Shown here one piece after another: positions 28,634 to 37,700 of a DNA stretch of 64,000 nucleotides. Each line of letters starts with the position of its first letter. Positions within the stretch are counted from its first letter, which is position 1. The translations under genes and the position numbers were made by a program. The DNA is from Curtobacterium sp. SGAir0471. Its GTDB lineage: Bacteria; Actinomycetota; Actinomycetes; Actinomycetales; Microbacteriaceae. Where the stretch lies: assembly GCF_005490985.1 (NCBI RefSeq), contig NZ_CP027869.1, forward strand, positions 1,860,001 through 1,924,000, read 5' to 3'. Below the pieces are notes generated by a model. That model had not been told where the DNA came from and did not search any database. It was given only the letters and a program-made list of their open reading frames with translations.

Positions 28634-28691
28634 CAGGACACGTGCGTGCGTTCACGGCGGACACGGTAGGTGGGCACTGCCCGCAGGGAGC

Positions 28692-28734
28692 CTGGAGGAC
28701 GCTGGAGGATCCCTGTGCTTCAGTCCTGCTTCAG
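28692..28734. promoter_or_regulatory. Direct repeats in the divergent regulator/exported-protein promoter region
   Basis: CTGGAGGA occurs at 28692-28699 and 28702-28709 (10-bp period), and TGCTTCAG at 28716-28723 and 28727-28734 (11-bp period). OmpR-type regulators typically bind direct repeats one helical turn apart, so these are candidate sites for the adjacent regulator. A 7-bp hairpin (28762-28780) lies between them and the gene at 28805. Confidence 0.45.
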
Positions 28735-28804
28735 ATTCGAGCTCGACCGTCGTCCTGGTCGCCGGACCACCCCGGTCCGGTGACACCGACACGGAAGGCA
28801 CACC

Positions 28805-29350
28805 ATGCAGGACGAACGACACGACCAGCCCGTCACCACTTCCGACCGCCGTCGACGCACGCTGCGACGCGTGGGGATCGGATCCGCGGCCGCTGCGGCG
28901 CTGCTCCTCGGCGGACTCGGCGTGACCGCGGCCGTCGCCGACGGCTCGGGCGCACCGAGCGCACCGACGGGAGCGCCCAGCGGCGCTCCGAGCGGTGCAC
29001 CCAGTGGCGCTCCGGGCGGTGCGCCCAGCGGCGCTCCCGCGCCCGGCGCGAAGGGCGGCCCCGCCGCACCGGGTTCCGAGGGCACCGGGAAGGGCGCTGC
29101 TCCGGCTCCGGGCTGCGTGGCGGCACCGCCGGCAGCCGGCGACGCACCGAAGCCGAAGGACGGCGACGCCCCGAAGCCGCCGACGGGGTCCGACGCGCCG
29201 AAGTCGCCGACGGACGAGAAGGCTCCGAAGCCGAAGGACGGCGACGCCCCCACCCCGCCGACGGGGTCGGACGCCCCGAAGCCGCCGCAGCCGGACCAGG
29301 ACCGCGGCACGGACGGGTCCGCCACCCCCGCACCGACCTCGGGGTCCTGA
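28805..29350 (+). CDS. Repeat-rich, Pro/Ala-rich exported or membrane-anchored protein of unknown function
   Basis: This 181-residue protein has a basic N-terminus (DRRRRTLRRVG) followed by a hydrophobic segment (about 24-45, IGSAAAAALLLGGLGVTAAVA), which fits a signal peptide or signal anchor. The rest is low complexity: repeated GAPS tetrapeptides, then two copies of a block of about 23 residues (APKPKDGDAPKPPTGSDAP), with a single cysteine near 105. No known domain is recognised. The ATG follows GGAAGG by 6 bases. It is divergent from the two-component operon and is a candidate member of its regulon. Confidence 0.72.
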   Translation: MQDERHDQPVTTSDRRRRTLRRVGIGSAAAAALLLGGLGVTAAVADGSGAPSAPTGAPSGAPSGAPSGAPGGAPSGAPAPGAKGGPAAPGSEGTGKGAAPAPGCVAAPPAAGDAPKPKDGDAPKPPTGSDAPKSPTDEKAPKPKDGDAPTPPTGSDAPKPPQPDQDRGTDGSATPAPTSGS

Positions 29351-29366
29351 GCCGGACGGAGGGGCG

Positions 29367-29435
29367 CGGGAGGCGCACGTCGCCGGCCGATCGGACGACG
29401 CACGTCGCGCCTCCCGGCCCGACCGCGCCTCCCGG
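29367..29435 (+). repeat. Degenerate family A palindrome plus an extra arm
   Basis: CGGGAGGCGC (29367-29376) pairs with GCGCCTCCCG (29407-29416) around a large GC-rich loop; a second CGCGCCTCCCGG follows at about 29424-29435. It is placed 17 bases after the exported-protein gene and may act as its terminator. Confidence 0.6.
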
Positions 29436-29441
29436 CCCGAC

Positions 29442-29486
29442 CGGGGTGACCGCGGTGACCGCGGTGACCGGGGTGTCCGGGGTGTC
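29442..29486 (+). repeat. 9-bp tandem repeat, five copies
   Basis: Units of the type CGGGGTGAC / CGCGGTGAC / CGGGGTGTC repeat with a 9-bp period just after the family A palindrome and upstream of the HdeD-like gene. Nothing else is seen in the 212-bp gap apart from a TACCGT hexamer near 29523. Confidence 0.8.
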
Positions 29487-29562
29487 CGGGGCCGACCGCG
29501 GACGCCGACCACCGCCCACGGGTACCGTCGGGGTCCTCGCGGACCGAGCGGAAGGGGCACCC

Positions 29563-30102
29563 GTGGACTCTCGCGCCGTGCGCTCGTTCCGCGCGTTCGT
29601 CGTCGTCACGGCCGTCGTCGCGATCGTGCTCGGCATCGTCGCCGTGGTCTGGCCCGAGCCGTCCCTCGTCCTCGTCGCACTCGTGTTCGGGGTCTACCTG
29701 GTCGCGGCGGGGACGATGCGCGTCGTCGCAGCCGTGCGCGGACACGGCACGACCGCCGTCTGGCGCTGGACGTCGGGCATCGTCGGCGGCCTGGTCGGGG
29801 TCGCCGGCCTGGTGACCCTCGTCGACCCCGCGATCCCGCTGCTGGTCTACGCCGTGCTCGCCGGGGTGGCGTTCCTGCTCGAGGGCGTCGCCGCGCTGGT
29901 CGGCGCGTTCGTGGGGCACCCTGGATCCTCGCGGCTGCCGACCGCGGTGAGCGGACTGCTCTCGCTCATCGGCGGTGTGGTCGTGCTCGTCGCCCCCGGA
30001 CTGGCGCTGACGGTGTTCACGGTGTTCTCGGGCATCGCCCTGGTCGTCGTCGGCGCCGCGGCGCTCCTGCTGCTGCCGCCGCGCGCGGCTGCTCGCCGCT
30101 GA
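29563..30102 (+). CDS. HdeD-like (DUF308) integral membrane protein
   Basis: This 179-residue protein consists almost wholly of hydrophobic helices, about six by inspection, arranged in pairs as in the HdeD/DUF308 family. Examples are AFVVVTAVVAIVLGIVAVVW and LVLVALVFGVYLVAAGTMRV. HdeD is linked to acid resistance in E. coli, but actinobacterial members have no defined function. The GTG at 29563 follows GGAAGGGG by about 6 bases. It is convergent with the VIT1 family gene across a small hairpin. Confidence 0.85.
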   Translation: MDSRAVRSFRAFVVVTAVVAIVLGIVAVVWPEPSLVLVALVFGVYLVAAGTMRVVAAVRGHGTTAVWRWTSGIVGGLVGVAGLVTLVDPAIPLLVYAVLAGVAFLLEGVAALVGAFVGHPGSSRLPTAVSGLLSLIGGVVVLVAPGLALTVFTVFSGIALVVVGAAALLLLPPRAAARR

Positions 30103-30129
30103 GCCGCACCGACCGCAGCCTCGCACCGT

Positions 30130-30156
30130 CGAGGGCCACGACCGTCACAGCCCTCG
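30130..30156. terminator. Hairpin between convergent HdeD-like and VIT1 genes
   Basis: CGAGGGC (30130-30136) and GCCCTCG (30150-30156) form a 7-bp stem with a 13-base loop, placed between two convergent stop codons. Confidence 0.45.
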
Positions 30157-30162
30157 GCGGCG

Positions 30163-31239
30163 CTACGCGCTCCCGGTCCCGAACAGCAGCCCCAGCCCGT
30201 AGGTGACGACGGCCGCACCGAACCCGATCGCGAGCTGCCGAAGCGCGCGCTTGAGCGGCGAGGCCCCGCTCAGCACACCCACGACCGCGCCGGTGCCGAG
30301 GAGCGCGATGCCGACCAGCACCGCCGCGAGGACGATCGCCGGCCACCCCTCGAGCCCGAACAGGTACGGCAGCACCGGGATGATCGCGCCCGAGGCGAAG
30401 AAGCAGAAGCTCGACACCGCCGCGCTCGTGCCGCTCCCGACGGCCTCGTGCTCGTCAGTCGCGGCGGCCGCCGTCACGGTCCGACCGCCCAGGACCTCGG
30501 CCGCGTGCGCCTGCGCTGCGGCCTCGTCCATGCCCCGTGCACGGTAGACGAGGGCGAGCTCGTTCGCGTCGACGTCCAGGTCGGCGACCGCCCGCCCGGC
30601 CTCGGGGTGCGGTGCCGAGGCGTCGAGCAGCTCGCGCTGCGACCGCACCGAGACGTACTCCCCCGCTCCCATGGACAGCGCGCCGGCGAGCAACCCGGCG
30701 ATGCCGCTGAGCAGCACGAAGTGCCGGTCGGCCCCCGAGGCGCTGATGCCGATGATCAGCGCGAGGTTCGAGACGAGCCCGTCGTTGGCGCCGAAGACCG
30801 CCGCGCGGAACGTGCCCGACAGCCGCATCCGGCCGCGGTTCGCGAGACCGCGGACGACCTCGCCGTGGATCCGTTCGTCCGCCGCCATCCGCGCGGTCGC
30901 GTCGTCGTCGTCGGCGTACGGTGACCGGTCCTCGGCGCGCTGCATGAGCGCGAGGACGAACACCGAGCCGAAGCGCTTCGCGAGCGCGGCGAGCACCCGG
31001 GTGCGCAGGCTGCCGCGGAGCGGCCGTCCGACGTCGTCACCGAGCAGGTCGAGCCAGTGCTGTTCGTGCCGTCCCTCGGCGTCGGCCAGCGCCGCGAGGA
31101 TCTCGCGTTCCTCGCCGGAGCGGCGCGTCGACAGGTTCCGGTAGACCGCGGCCTCCGCGCGCTCGTCCGCCAGGTAGCGGCGCCAGCGGCGCACGTCCGC
31201 TGCGGTCGGTGCGGTGGGGCGGTCGTCCTGGAGGCTCAC
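30163..31239 (-). CDS. VIT1/CCC1 family transporter with N-terminal ferritin-like domain
   Basis: The N-terminal part of this 358-residue protein (about 15-140) is a rubrerythrin/ferritin-like helical domain with Glu/His positions typical of di-iron sites (YLADERAEAAVYRNL; EGRHEQHWLDLL; DERIHGEVV). The C-terminal part is a CCC1/VIT1 iron/manganese transporter with the signature FGANDGLVSNLALIIG and GAGEYVSVRSQREL plus further membrane helices. This architecture resembles membrane-bound ferritin (MbfA) proteins, which export iron, so iron or manganese efflux is a fair inference. The GTG start at 31239 gives the domain directly; there is no good Shine-Dalgarno. Confidence 0.88.
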   Translation of the reverse strand: MSLQDDRPTAPTAADVRRWRRYLADERAEAAVYRNLSTRRSGEEREILAALADAEGRHEQHWLDLLGDDVGRPLRGSLRTRVLAALAKRFGSVFVLALMQRAEDRSPYADDDDATARMAADERIHGEVVRGLANRGRMRLSGTFRAAVFGANDGLVSNLALIIGISASGADRHFVLLSGIAGLLAGALSMGAGEYVSVRSQRELLDASAPHPEAGRAVADLDVDANELALVYRARGMDEAAAQAHAAEVLGGRTVTAAAATDEHEAVGSGTSAAVSSFCFFASGAIIPVLPYLFGLEGWPAIVLAAVLVGIALLGTGAVVGVLSGASPLKRALRQLAIGFGAAVVTYGLGLLFGTGSA

Positions 31240-31322
31240 AGCACCGATCCTGCCCGCTCGCCCGGGCGGCTGGTCACGCCGCACCGCCGGTGGCCGATTC
31301 CGGCACGTCCCGGCCGCCGCCG

Positions 31323-31481
31323 GACGCCGCCGTCCCGGTGAGACACCGCCGTCTCAGTGCGACGCCGCCGTCCCGGTGAGACGCCGCCGTCCCGGTGAGA
31401 CACCGCCGTCCCGGTGAGACACCGCCGCCCCGGTGAGGCGCCGCCAATCCGACGAGACGGCGCCGGATCCGGCGGCGTCTC
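31323..31481 (+). repeat. Seven 19-bp direct repeats ending in a GGATCC-centred palindrome
   Basis: Seven contiguous 19-bp units (31323-31455; consensus GACRCCGCCGTCCCGGTGA) lead into a 28-bp palindrome centred on GGATCC (31454-31481, one mismatch). After it a degenerate unit GTGCGTCTCGGGGCCACGC resembles the units of the 20602-20716 locus. The tract lies in the 401-bp pyk-VIT1 gap, which shows no gene. The period and palindrome match the other locus, but the variable parts differ. Confidence 0.85.
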
Positions 31482-31563
31482 ACTCACTCCGGTGCGTCTC
31501 GGGGCCACGCCGGCGTGTCGAGACCGCCGCCGGCCGGGCGGGGCGTGCGGGGCAGGAACGCGA

Positions 31564-31622
31564 CAGGGCGCGCACCGGAGGCGGTGTGCGGAACCCGCAC
31601 CGTGCCTCCCGTCCGCGCCCTG
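31564..31622 (-). terminator. Composite hairpin (family A related), terminator of pyk
   Basis: The outer stem CAGGGCGCG/CGCGCCCTG (31564-31572 with 31614-31622) encloses GGAGGC/GCCTCC and GTGCGG/CCGCAC inner stems. The right half contains the family A arm (CACCGTGCCTCCCGTCCG). It lies 19 bases beyond the pyk stop. Confidence 0.65.
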
Positions 31623-31640
31623 CGGCGTGGTGATCCGGGG

Positions 31641-33086
31641 TCAGTCCCGCACGTAGGCGGGAGCCGCCTCGGCGTGCGCGTCGCCGACGCGGTGCACGCG
31701 CAGGTCGTTCGTCGAGCCCTCGAGTCCGGGAGGCGAACCCGCCGTCACGATGACCCGGTCGCCGGGGGCGGCGAGACCGTTCGCGAGCAGCACGTCGTCG
31801 ACCTGCGAGAACAGCTCGTCGGTGTGGGTCTTGCGCTCCACGAGGAACGAGCGGACACCCCAGGTGAGCGCCATGCGGCGACGCGTGGCCTCGTTCGGGG
31901 TGAAGGCGATGATCGGCAGGCCGTGGCGGAGGCGCGACATGCGACGCGCCGAGTCACCGGACTCGGTGAACACGCAGAGGTAGGACGCCTCGGTGAACTC
32001 CGCGATCTCGACCGCGGCGAGCGTGATCGCACCACCGAGCGTGCGCGGCTTCGTGCCGAGCGGGGCGATGCGCTCGAGGCCGTGGTCCTCGGTCGACTCG
32101 ACGATGCGGGCCATCGTGCGCACGGTCTGCACCGGGTACTCGCCGACGCTGGTCTCGCCGGAGAGCATGACCGCGTCCGCGCCGTCGAGCACGGCGTTCG
32201 CGACGTCGGAGGTCTCCGCACGGGTCGGGATCGGCGACGAGATCATCGACTCGAGCATCTGCGTCGCGACGATGACCGGCTTTGCCATGCGGCGGGAGAG
32301 CTCGACGGCGCGCTTCTGCACGATCGGGACGGCCTCGAGCGGGAGCTCGACGCCGAGGTCACCACGGGCGACCATGATGCTGTCAAAGGCGTCGATGATC
32401 TCCTCGAGCGCGTCGACGGCCTGCGGCTTCTCGACCTTGGCGATGATCGGGAGGCGCTTGCCCTCCTCGTCCATGATCTCGTGCGCGCGGTCGACGTCGG
32501 CGGCGTTGCGCACGAACGACAGCGCGATGAGGTCGGCGCCCTGGCGGATCGCCCAGCGGAGGTCGGCCTCGTCCTTCTCGCTCAGCGCGGGGACGTTGAC
32601 GGCGACGCCGGGCAGGTTGATGCCCTTGTTGTTCGAGACCGTGCCGGCGACGACGACCTCGGTGCGCACGCGCACGCCGTCGGTGTCGAGCACGCGCAGG
32701 CGGACTCGGCCGTCGTCGATGAGCAGCGGGTCGCCGGGCTTGACGTCCTGCGGCAGGCCCTTGAACGTCGTGCCGCAGATCTCCTTCGAGCCGGGGACGT
32801 CCTCGGTGGTGATCGTGAAGACGTCGCCGACGGCGAGCTCGTGCGGGCCGTCGGCGAACTTCGCGAGTCGGATCTTCGGGCCCTGCAGGTCGACGAGGAT
32901 CGCGACCGGCTTGCCGAGGTCCGCGGCGGCGCGACGGACGTTCTCGTAGTTCGCCTCGTGGACGCTGTAGTCACCGTGGCTGAGGTTGAGGCGGGCGACG
33001 TCGACGCCCGCTTCGATGATCTCCTTGACGGTCTCGTAGTCCGACGTAGCCGGACCGAGCGTCGAAACGATCTTTGCGCGTCTCAA
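31641..33086 (-). CDS. pyk: Pyruvate kinase
   Basis: Pyruvate kinase makes ATP and pyruvate from phosphoenolpyruvate. This 481-residue protein has the N-terminal RRAKIVSTLGPATS, substrate- and metal-site segments (ARLNLSHGDY; LVDLQGPKIR; IIAKVEKPQAVDALEEI; MVARGDLGVELPLE) and the C-terminal allosteric domain (FTESGDSARRMSRLR). The start is TTG at 33086 with AGGAA about 5 bases upstream; no ATG fits. It lies downstream of gltBD but is separated from it by a terminator and has its own -10 element. Confidence 0.96.
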   Translation of the reverse strand: MRRAKIVSTLGPATSDYETVKEIIEAGVDVARLNLSHGDYSVHEANYENVRRAAADLGKPVAILVDLQGPKIRLAKFADGPHELAVGDVFTITTEDVPGSKEICGTTFKGLPQDVKPGDPLLIDDGRVRLRVLDTDGVRVRTEVVVAGTVSNNKGINLPGVAVNVPALSEKDEADLRWAIRQGADLIALSFVRNAADVDRAHEIMDEEGKRLPIIAKVEKPQAVDALEEIIDAFDSIMVARGDLGVELPLEAVPIVQKRAVELSRRMAKPVIVATQMLESMISSPIPTRAETSDVANAVLDGADAVMLSGETSVGEYPVQTVRTMARIVESTEDHGLERIAPLGTKPRTLGGAITLAAVEIAEFTEASYLCVFTESGDSARRMSRLRHGLPIIAFTPNEATRRRMALTWGVRSFLVERKTHTDELFSQVDDVLLANGLAAPGDRVIVTAGSPPGLEGSTNDLRVHRVGDAHAEAAPAYVRD

Positions 33087-33147
33087 TGGGTTCCTTCGTG
33101 TGGTGGGTGGTGCCGGTTTCCGCGCTGTGGGGCCGCGCGGAACGAGA

Positions 33148-33185
33148 GCAGGCCACCAGCACCCTATCGAGTGCCGGTGGCCTGC
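33148..33185 (-). terminator. gltD terminator whose loop carries the pyk -10 element
   Basis: A 15-bp stem (33148-33162 with 33171-33185; one position is a G-U wobble in minus-strand RNA) encloses an 8-base loop. The minus-strand TAGGGT (33161-33166) straddles loop and stem and is the best -10 candidate for pyk, whose start is about 75 bases downstream. Terminator and promoter therefore overlap. Confidence 0.6.
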
Positions 33186-33225
33186 TGCTCATCGGTGGAC
33201 CGGTGTTCCGTGTGCGTTCACGGCG

Positions 33226-34683
33226 TCAGACCGTGAGTGCGCGGTCGGTCGCCTTGACGGGTGCCGGCAGGATCGTCGAGCCCTCGAGGTACGCGTCGAC
33301 CTTGGATGCGGCGGCGCGCCCCTCGGCGATGGCCCAGACGATGAGCGACTGACCGCGGCCGGCGTCGCCCGCCACGAACACGCCGGGCTCGTTCGTCGAG
33401 TAGTCCGCCTGGCGTGCGACTGCGCCGGACACCGTGGTCGGGAGTCCGAGCTGCGGCTCGATCGTGTCGGTCTCCGGGCCGGTGAAGCCCATCGCGATGA
33501 GCACCAGGTCCGCCGGGATCTCCCGCTCGGTACCGGCCTTCGGGACGCGACGGCCGTCGAGGTACTCGGTCTCGGCGACCCGCAGCGCACGGACCTCGCC
33601 CGCGGCGTTGCCGAGGAACTCGACCGTCGACGCCAGGAAGTGCCGCTCGCCGCCCTCCTCGTGGGCGCTCGTGACCTCGAACACCGTCGGGAACATCGGC
33701 CACGGCTGCTCGGACGGACGCTCGAGCGGCGGCTGCTTGCCGATCGCCAGGTTCGTCACGCTGAGGGCGCCCTGGCGGTGGGCCGTGCCGATGCAGTCCG
33801 CACCGGTGTCGCCGCCGCCGATGACGACGACGTGCTTGCCCTCGGCCGTGACCTGGTTGTCGACGGTCGTGCCGGCGTTCGCCTTGTTCTGCTGGACGAG
33901 GTACTCCATGGCGTAGTGCACGCCCGCGAGGTCGCGTCCCGGGATCGGGAGGTCGCGCGGCACCGTGGCGCCGGTGGCGACGACGACCGCGTCGTAGCGG
34001 GACTTCAGGTCGTCCCACGTGATGTCGACACCGATCTCGACGCCGGCGCGGAAGCGGGTGCCCTCAGCCTGCATCTGGGCGAGCCGCGCGTCGATCTGGC
34101 GCTTCTCCATCTTGAAGTCCGGGATGCCGTAGCGCAGCAGACCGCCGATGCGGTCGTCGCGCTCGTAGACGGCGACGGTGTGCCCCGCCCGCGTGAGCTG
34201 CTGGGCGGCGGCGAGGCCGGCGGGACCGGAGCCCACGACCGCGACGGTCTTGCCCGTCAGGCGCTCCGGCGGGTGCGGGGTCACCCAGCCGTTCTTGTAG
34301 GCCTCGTCGATGATCGAGACCTCGACCTGCTTGATGGTCACCGGCGGCTGGTTGATGCCGAGCACGCAGGACGCCTCGCACGGGGCCGGGCACAGCTTGC
34401 CGGTGAACTCCGGGAAGTTGTTCGTGGCGTGCAGCCGCTCGATCGCCTGGCGGCCCTCACCACGCCACGTCAGGTCGTTCCACTCCGGGATGAGGTTGCC
34501 CAGCGGGCAGCCCTGGTGGCAGAAGGGCACGCCGCAGTCCATGCAGCGACCGGCCTGCCGCTTCAGGGCGCCGGACTCCTGCTGCTCGTAGACCTCCTTC
34601 CAGTCCATGAGTCGCACGGGGACGGGTCGACGGGGCGGGAGCTCGCGCTCCTGCACCTTGAGGAAGCCCTTCGGGTCAGCCAC
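33226..34683 (-). CDS. gltD: Glutamate synthase small (beta) subunit
   Basis: GltD is the FAD/NADPH-binding subunit that delivers electrons to GltB for glutamate synthesis from glutamine and 2-oxoglutarate. This 485-residue protein shows N-terminal cysteine clusters for 4Fe-4S centres (CMDCGVPFCHQGCPLGN; CPAPCEASCVLG), the FAD motif VAVVGSGPAGLAAAQQL, and the NADPH motif VVIGGGDTGADCIG. The GTG start at 34683 has AGGAGG 6 bases upstream. It follows gltB after 59 bases and ends at a terminator. Confidence 0.96.
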   Translation of the reverse strand: MADPKGFLKVQERELPPRRPVPVRLMDWKEVYEQQESGALKRQAGRCMDCGVPFCHQGCPLGNLIPEWNDLTWRGEGRQAIERLHATNNFPEFTGKLCPAPCEASCVLGINQPPVTIKQVEVSIIDEAYKNGWVTPHPPERLTGKTVAVVGSGPAGLAAAQQLTRAGHTVAVYERDDRIGGLLRYGIPDFKMEKRQIDARLAQMQAEGTRFRAGVEIGVDITWDDLKSRYDAVVVATGATVPRDLPIPGRDLAGVHYAMEYLVQQNKANAGTTVDNQVTAEGKHVVVIGGGDTGADCIGTAHRQGALSVTNLAIGKQPPLERPSEQPWPMFPTVFEVTSAHEEGGERHFLASTVEFLGNAAGEVRALRVAETEYLDGRRVPKAGTEREIPADLVLIAMGFTGPETDTIEPQLGLPTTVSGAVARQADYSTNEPGVFVAGDAGRGQSLIVWAIAEGRAAASKVDAYLEGSTILPAPVKATDRALTV

Positions 34684-34742
34684 GGTTCGCCTCCTGCTCG
34701 TGCTGGGTGGTGCTGGGGATGGACGTTGGGGTCGCGGTGCGG

Positions 34743-37700
34743 TCAGCCACCGGTCACCTCCAGGATGCGGTTCCAGACGACCGTGCCGTCCGGGTCGAGG
34801 CCCTCGTCGACCGCCTGCTGACGGGTCGCGAGCACCGCGGCGTAGTCGCGCGGCAGCACCTTGACGAAGTCGCCCAGGTCACCGGACTCGAGCAGGTCGC
34901 CGGCGACGGTCGACCCGGTCTCCGCGAGGTGCTGCCGGAGCAGGTCGGTGACGATCTCGACGTCGGCGCTGTCGAGCTCCTCGAGCCGCAGCTCACCGGT
35001 CGCGAGCGCGTCGGCGTTCACGTGCTCCCGACGGAGCCCGCGCACGTACGCGGTGCCGCCGGACATGCCTGCGCCGAGGTTCCGACCGGTCTCGCCCAGG
35101 ATCAGCGCGAGCCCGCCGGTCATGTACTCGAGTGCGTGGTCGCCCACACCCTCGACGACCGCCGTGGCGCCAGAGTTCCGGACGAGGAAGCGCTCACCCA
35201 CGATGCCGCGGATGAACATGCTCCCCTGCGTCGCACCGTAGCCGATGACGTTGCCGGCGATGACGTTCTCCGACGGGTCGAAGCCGGACTCGGTGTCCGG
35301 GCGGACGACGATCGCGCCGCCGGACAGGCCCTTGCCGACGTAGTCGTTGCTGTCGCCGACCAGGCGGAGCGTGATGCCTGCGGGAAGGAACGCACCGAGC
35401 GACTGTCCGGCCGACCCGCGCAGCGTGACGTCGATCGACCCGGCGGGCAGGCCGTGCTCGCCGTGCCGCAGCGTGACCTCGTGGCCGAGCATGGTGCCGA
35501 CGGCCCGCTCGGTGTTGCGGATCGGCAGGTCGAGCGCGACGGAGCCGCCGTGCTCGAGGACGTCCGCCGTCTGCGCGATGAGCTGCACGTCGAAGTGCTC
35601 GTCGAGCTCGTGGTCCTGCTCGCGGACGTGCCGGCGGGGCTCGTCGCGGGCGAACTCCGGTCCGTGCAGCACGGGCGCGAGGTCGAGCCCGGAGGCCTTC
35701 CAGTGCTCGATCGCACGGTCGGTGTCGAGTGCGTCGACCTGCCCGATCGCCTCGTCGAGGGAGCGGAACCCGAGCTCGGCGAGGAGCTCTCGCACCTCTT
35801 GCGCGATGAACTCGAAGAAGTTCACGACGAACTCGGGCTTGCCCGTGAAGCGCTTGCGGAGTTCGGGGTTCTGCGTCGCGACCCCCACCGGGCACGTGTC
35901 CAGGTGGCAGACGCGCATCAGGATGCAGCCCTCGACGACGAGCGGAGCCGTCGCGAAGCCGTACTCCTCGGCGCCGAGCAGCGCCGCCACGACCACGTCG
36001 CGGCCGGTCTTCATCTGCCCGTCGACCTGCACGACCACGCGGTCGCGCATGCCGTTCAGCATGAGGGTCTGCTGGGTCTCGGCCAGGCCGATCTCCCACG
36101 GGGTGCCCGCGTGCTTGAGCGAGTTGAGCGGGGACGCCCCCGTCCCGCCGTCGTGGCCGGAGACGAGCACGACGTCGGCCAGGGCCTTCGTCACGCCGGC
36201 GGCGACCGCGCCGATGCCGGACTGGCTCACCAGCTTCACGTGGACGCGAGCGGACGGGTTCGCCCGCTTGACGTCGAAGATGAGCTGCTTGAGGTCCTCG
36301 ATCGAGTAGATGTCGTGGTGCGGCGGCGGCGAGATGAGCCCGACGCCGGCGGTCGCGTGTCGGGTCCGCGCGACCCAGGGGTAGACCTTCGTCGGGGGCA
36401 GTTGGCCGCCCTCGCCGGGCTTCGCGCCCTGCGCCATCTTCAGCTGGATGTCGGTGGCGTGCGTCAGGTACATGCTCGTGACGCCGAAGCGCCCGGAGGC
36501 GACCTGCTTGATCGCGCTGCGACGCTCGGGGTCGAGCAGCCGTTCGACGTCCTCGCCGCCCTCACCCGTGTTCGAGCGCGCGCCGAGGCGGTTCATCGCG
36601 ATCGCGAGCGTCTCGTGGGCCTCCTGCGAGATCGACCCGTAGGACATCGCGCCCGTGTTGAACCGCTTCACGATCGACTCGATCGGCTCGACCTCGTCGA
36701 GCGCGATCGGCTTCCGGACGCCGTGACGGAACCGGAACAGCCCGCGGAGCGTCATGAGCTCCTCGGACTGGTCGTCGACCGCCTGCGAGTACTCGCGGAA
36801 GATGTCGTACCGACGCGCACGCGTGGCGTGCTGCAGCCGGAAGACCGTGTCCGGGTTGAACAGGTGCGGCGGACCCTCGCGGCGCCACTGGTACTCGCCG
36901 CCGGTCTGCAGCCGCTCGTGCGACAGCACCGCACCATCCTGCGGGTACGCCTGGGCATGCCGCTCGGCGTTCTCCTTCGCGATCACCTCGATGCCGACAC
37001 CACCGAGGATCGACGAGGTCCCGGTGAAGTACCGGTCGACGAACTCCTGGCTGAGGCCGACCGCCTCGAACGCCTGGGCACCGGCGTAGCTGGACACCGT
37101 GGAGATGCCCATCTTCGACATGATCTTCAGGACGCCCTTGCCGAGCGCCTTGATGACGTTCTTCACGGCCTGCTCCGGCGTGATGCCGGTGATCATGCCC
37201 GAACGCACGAGGTTCTCGCACGTCTCCATCGCCAGGTACGGGTTGATCGCCGAGGCGCCGTACCCGATCAGGGTGGCGACGTGGTGGACCTCGCGCACGT
37301 CGCCGGCCTCGACGATGAGCCCGACCTTCATGCGCTGCTCGGTGCGGATGAGGTGGTGGTGCACGGCCGCGAGCAGCAGGAGGCTCGGGACGGGCGCCTG
37401 CTCGGCGTTGCCGTCACGGTCGGACAGCACGATGAACTGCTTGCCCGACTCGATCGCCTGGTCGACCTCGTCGCAGACCGCCGCGATGCGCTTCTGCATC
37501 GCCTTCTTGCCCGCGTCGACGCGGTACAGGCCCTTGATCGTCACCGTGAGGTGGCGACCGGACTCCGTCTCGAAGTGCTGGATCTTCGCCAGCTCGTCGT
37601 TGTCGATGACCGGGAAGTCGAGCACGATCTGCTTCGCGTGCTCGGGCCCGGCGCTCAGCAGGTTGCGCTCCGGCCCGAGGCCCATCCCCATCGAGGTGAT

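Noticed and set aside
29367..29562. Extension of the HdeD-like gene upstream through the repeat region
   Set aside because: The frame is open, but the upstream residues are repeat-encoded and non-family. A GGAAGGGG Shine-Dalgarno precedes the GTG at 29563.
31323..31455. CRISPR array
   Set aside because: Seven 19-bp units without spacers; the period is too short for CRISPR.
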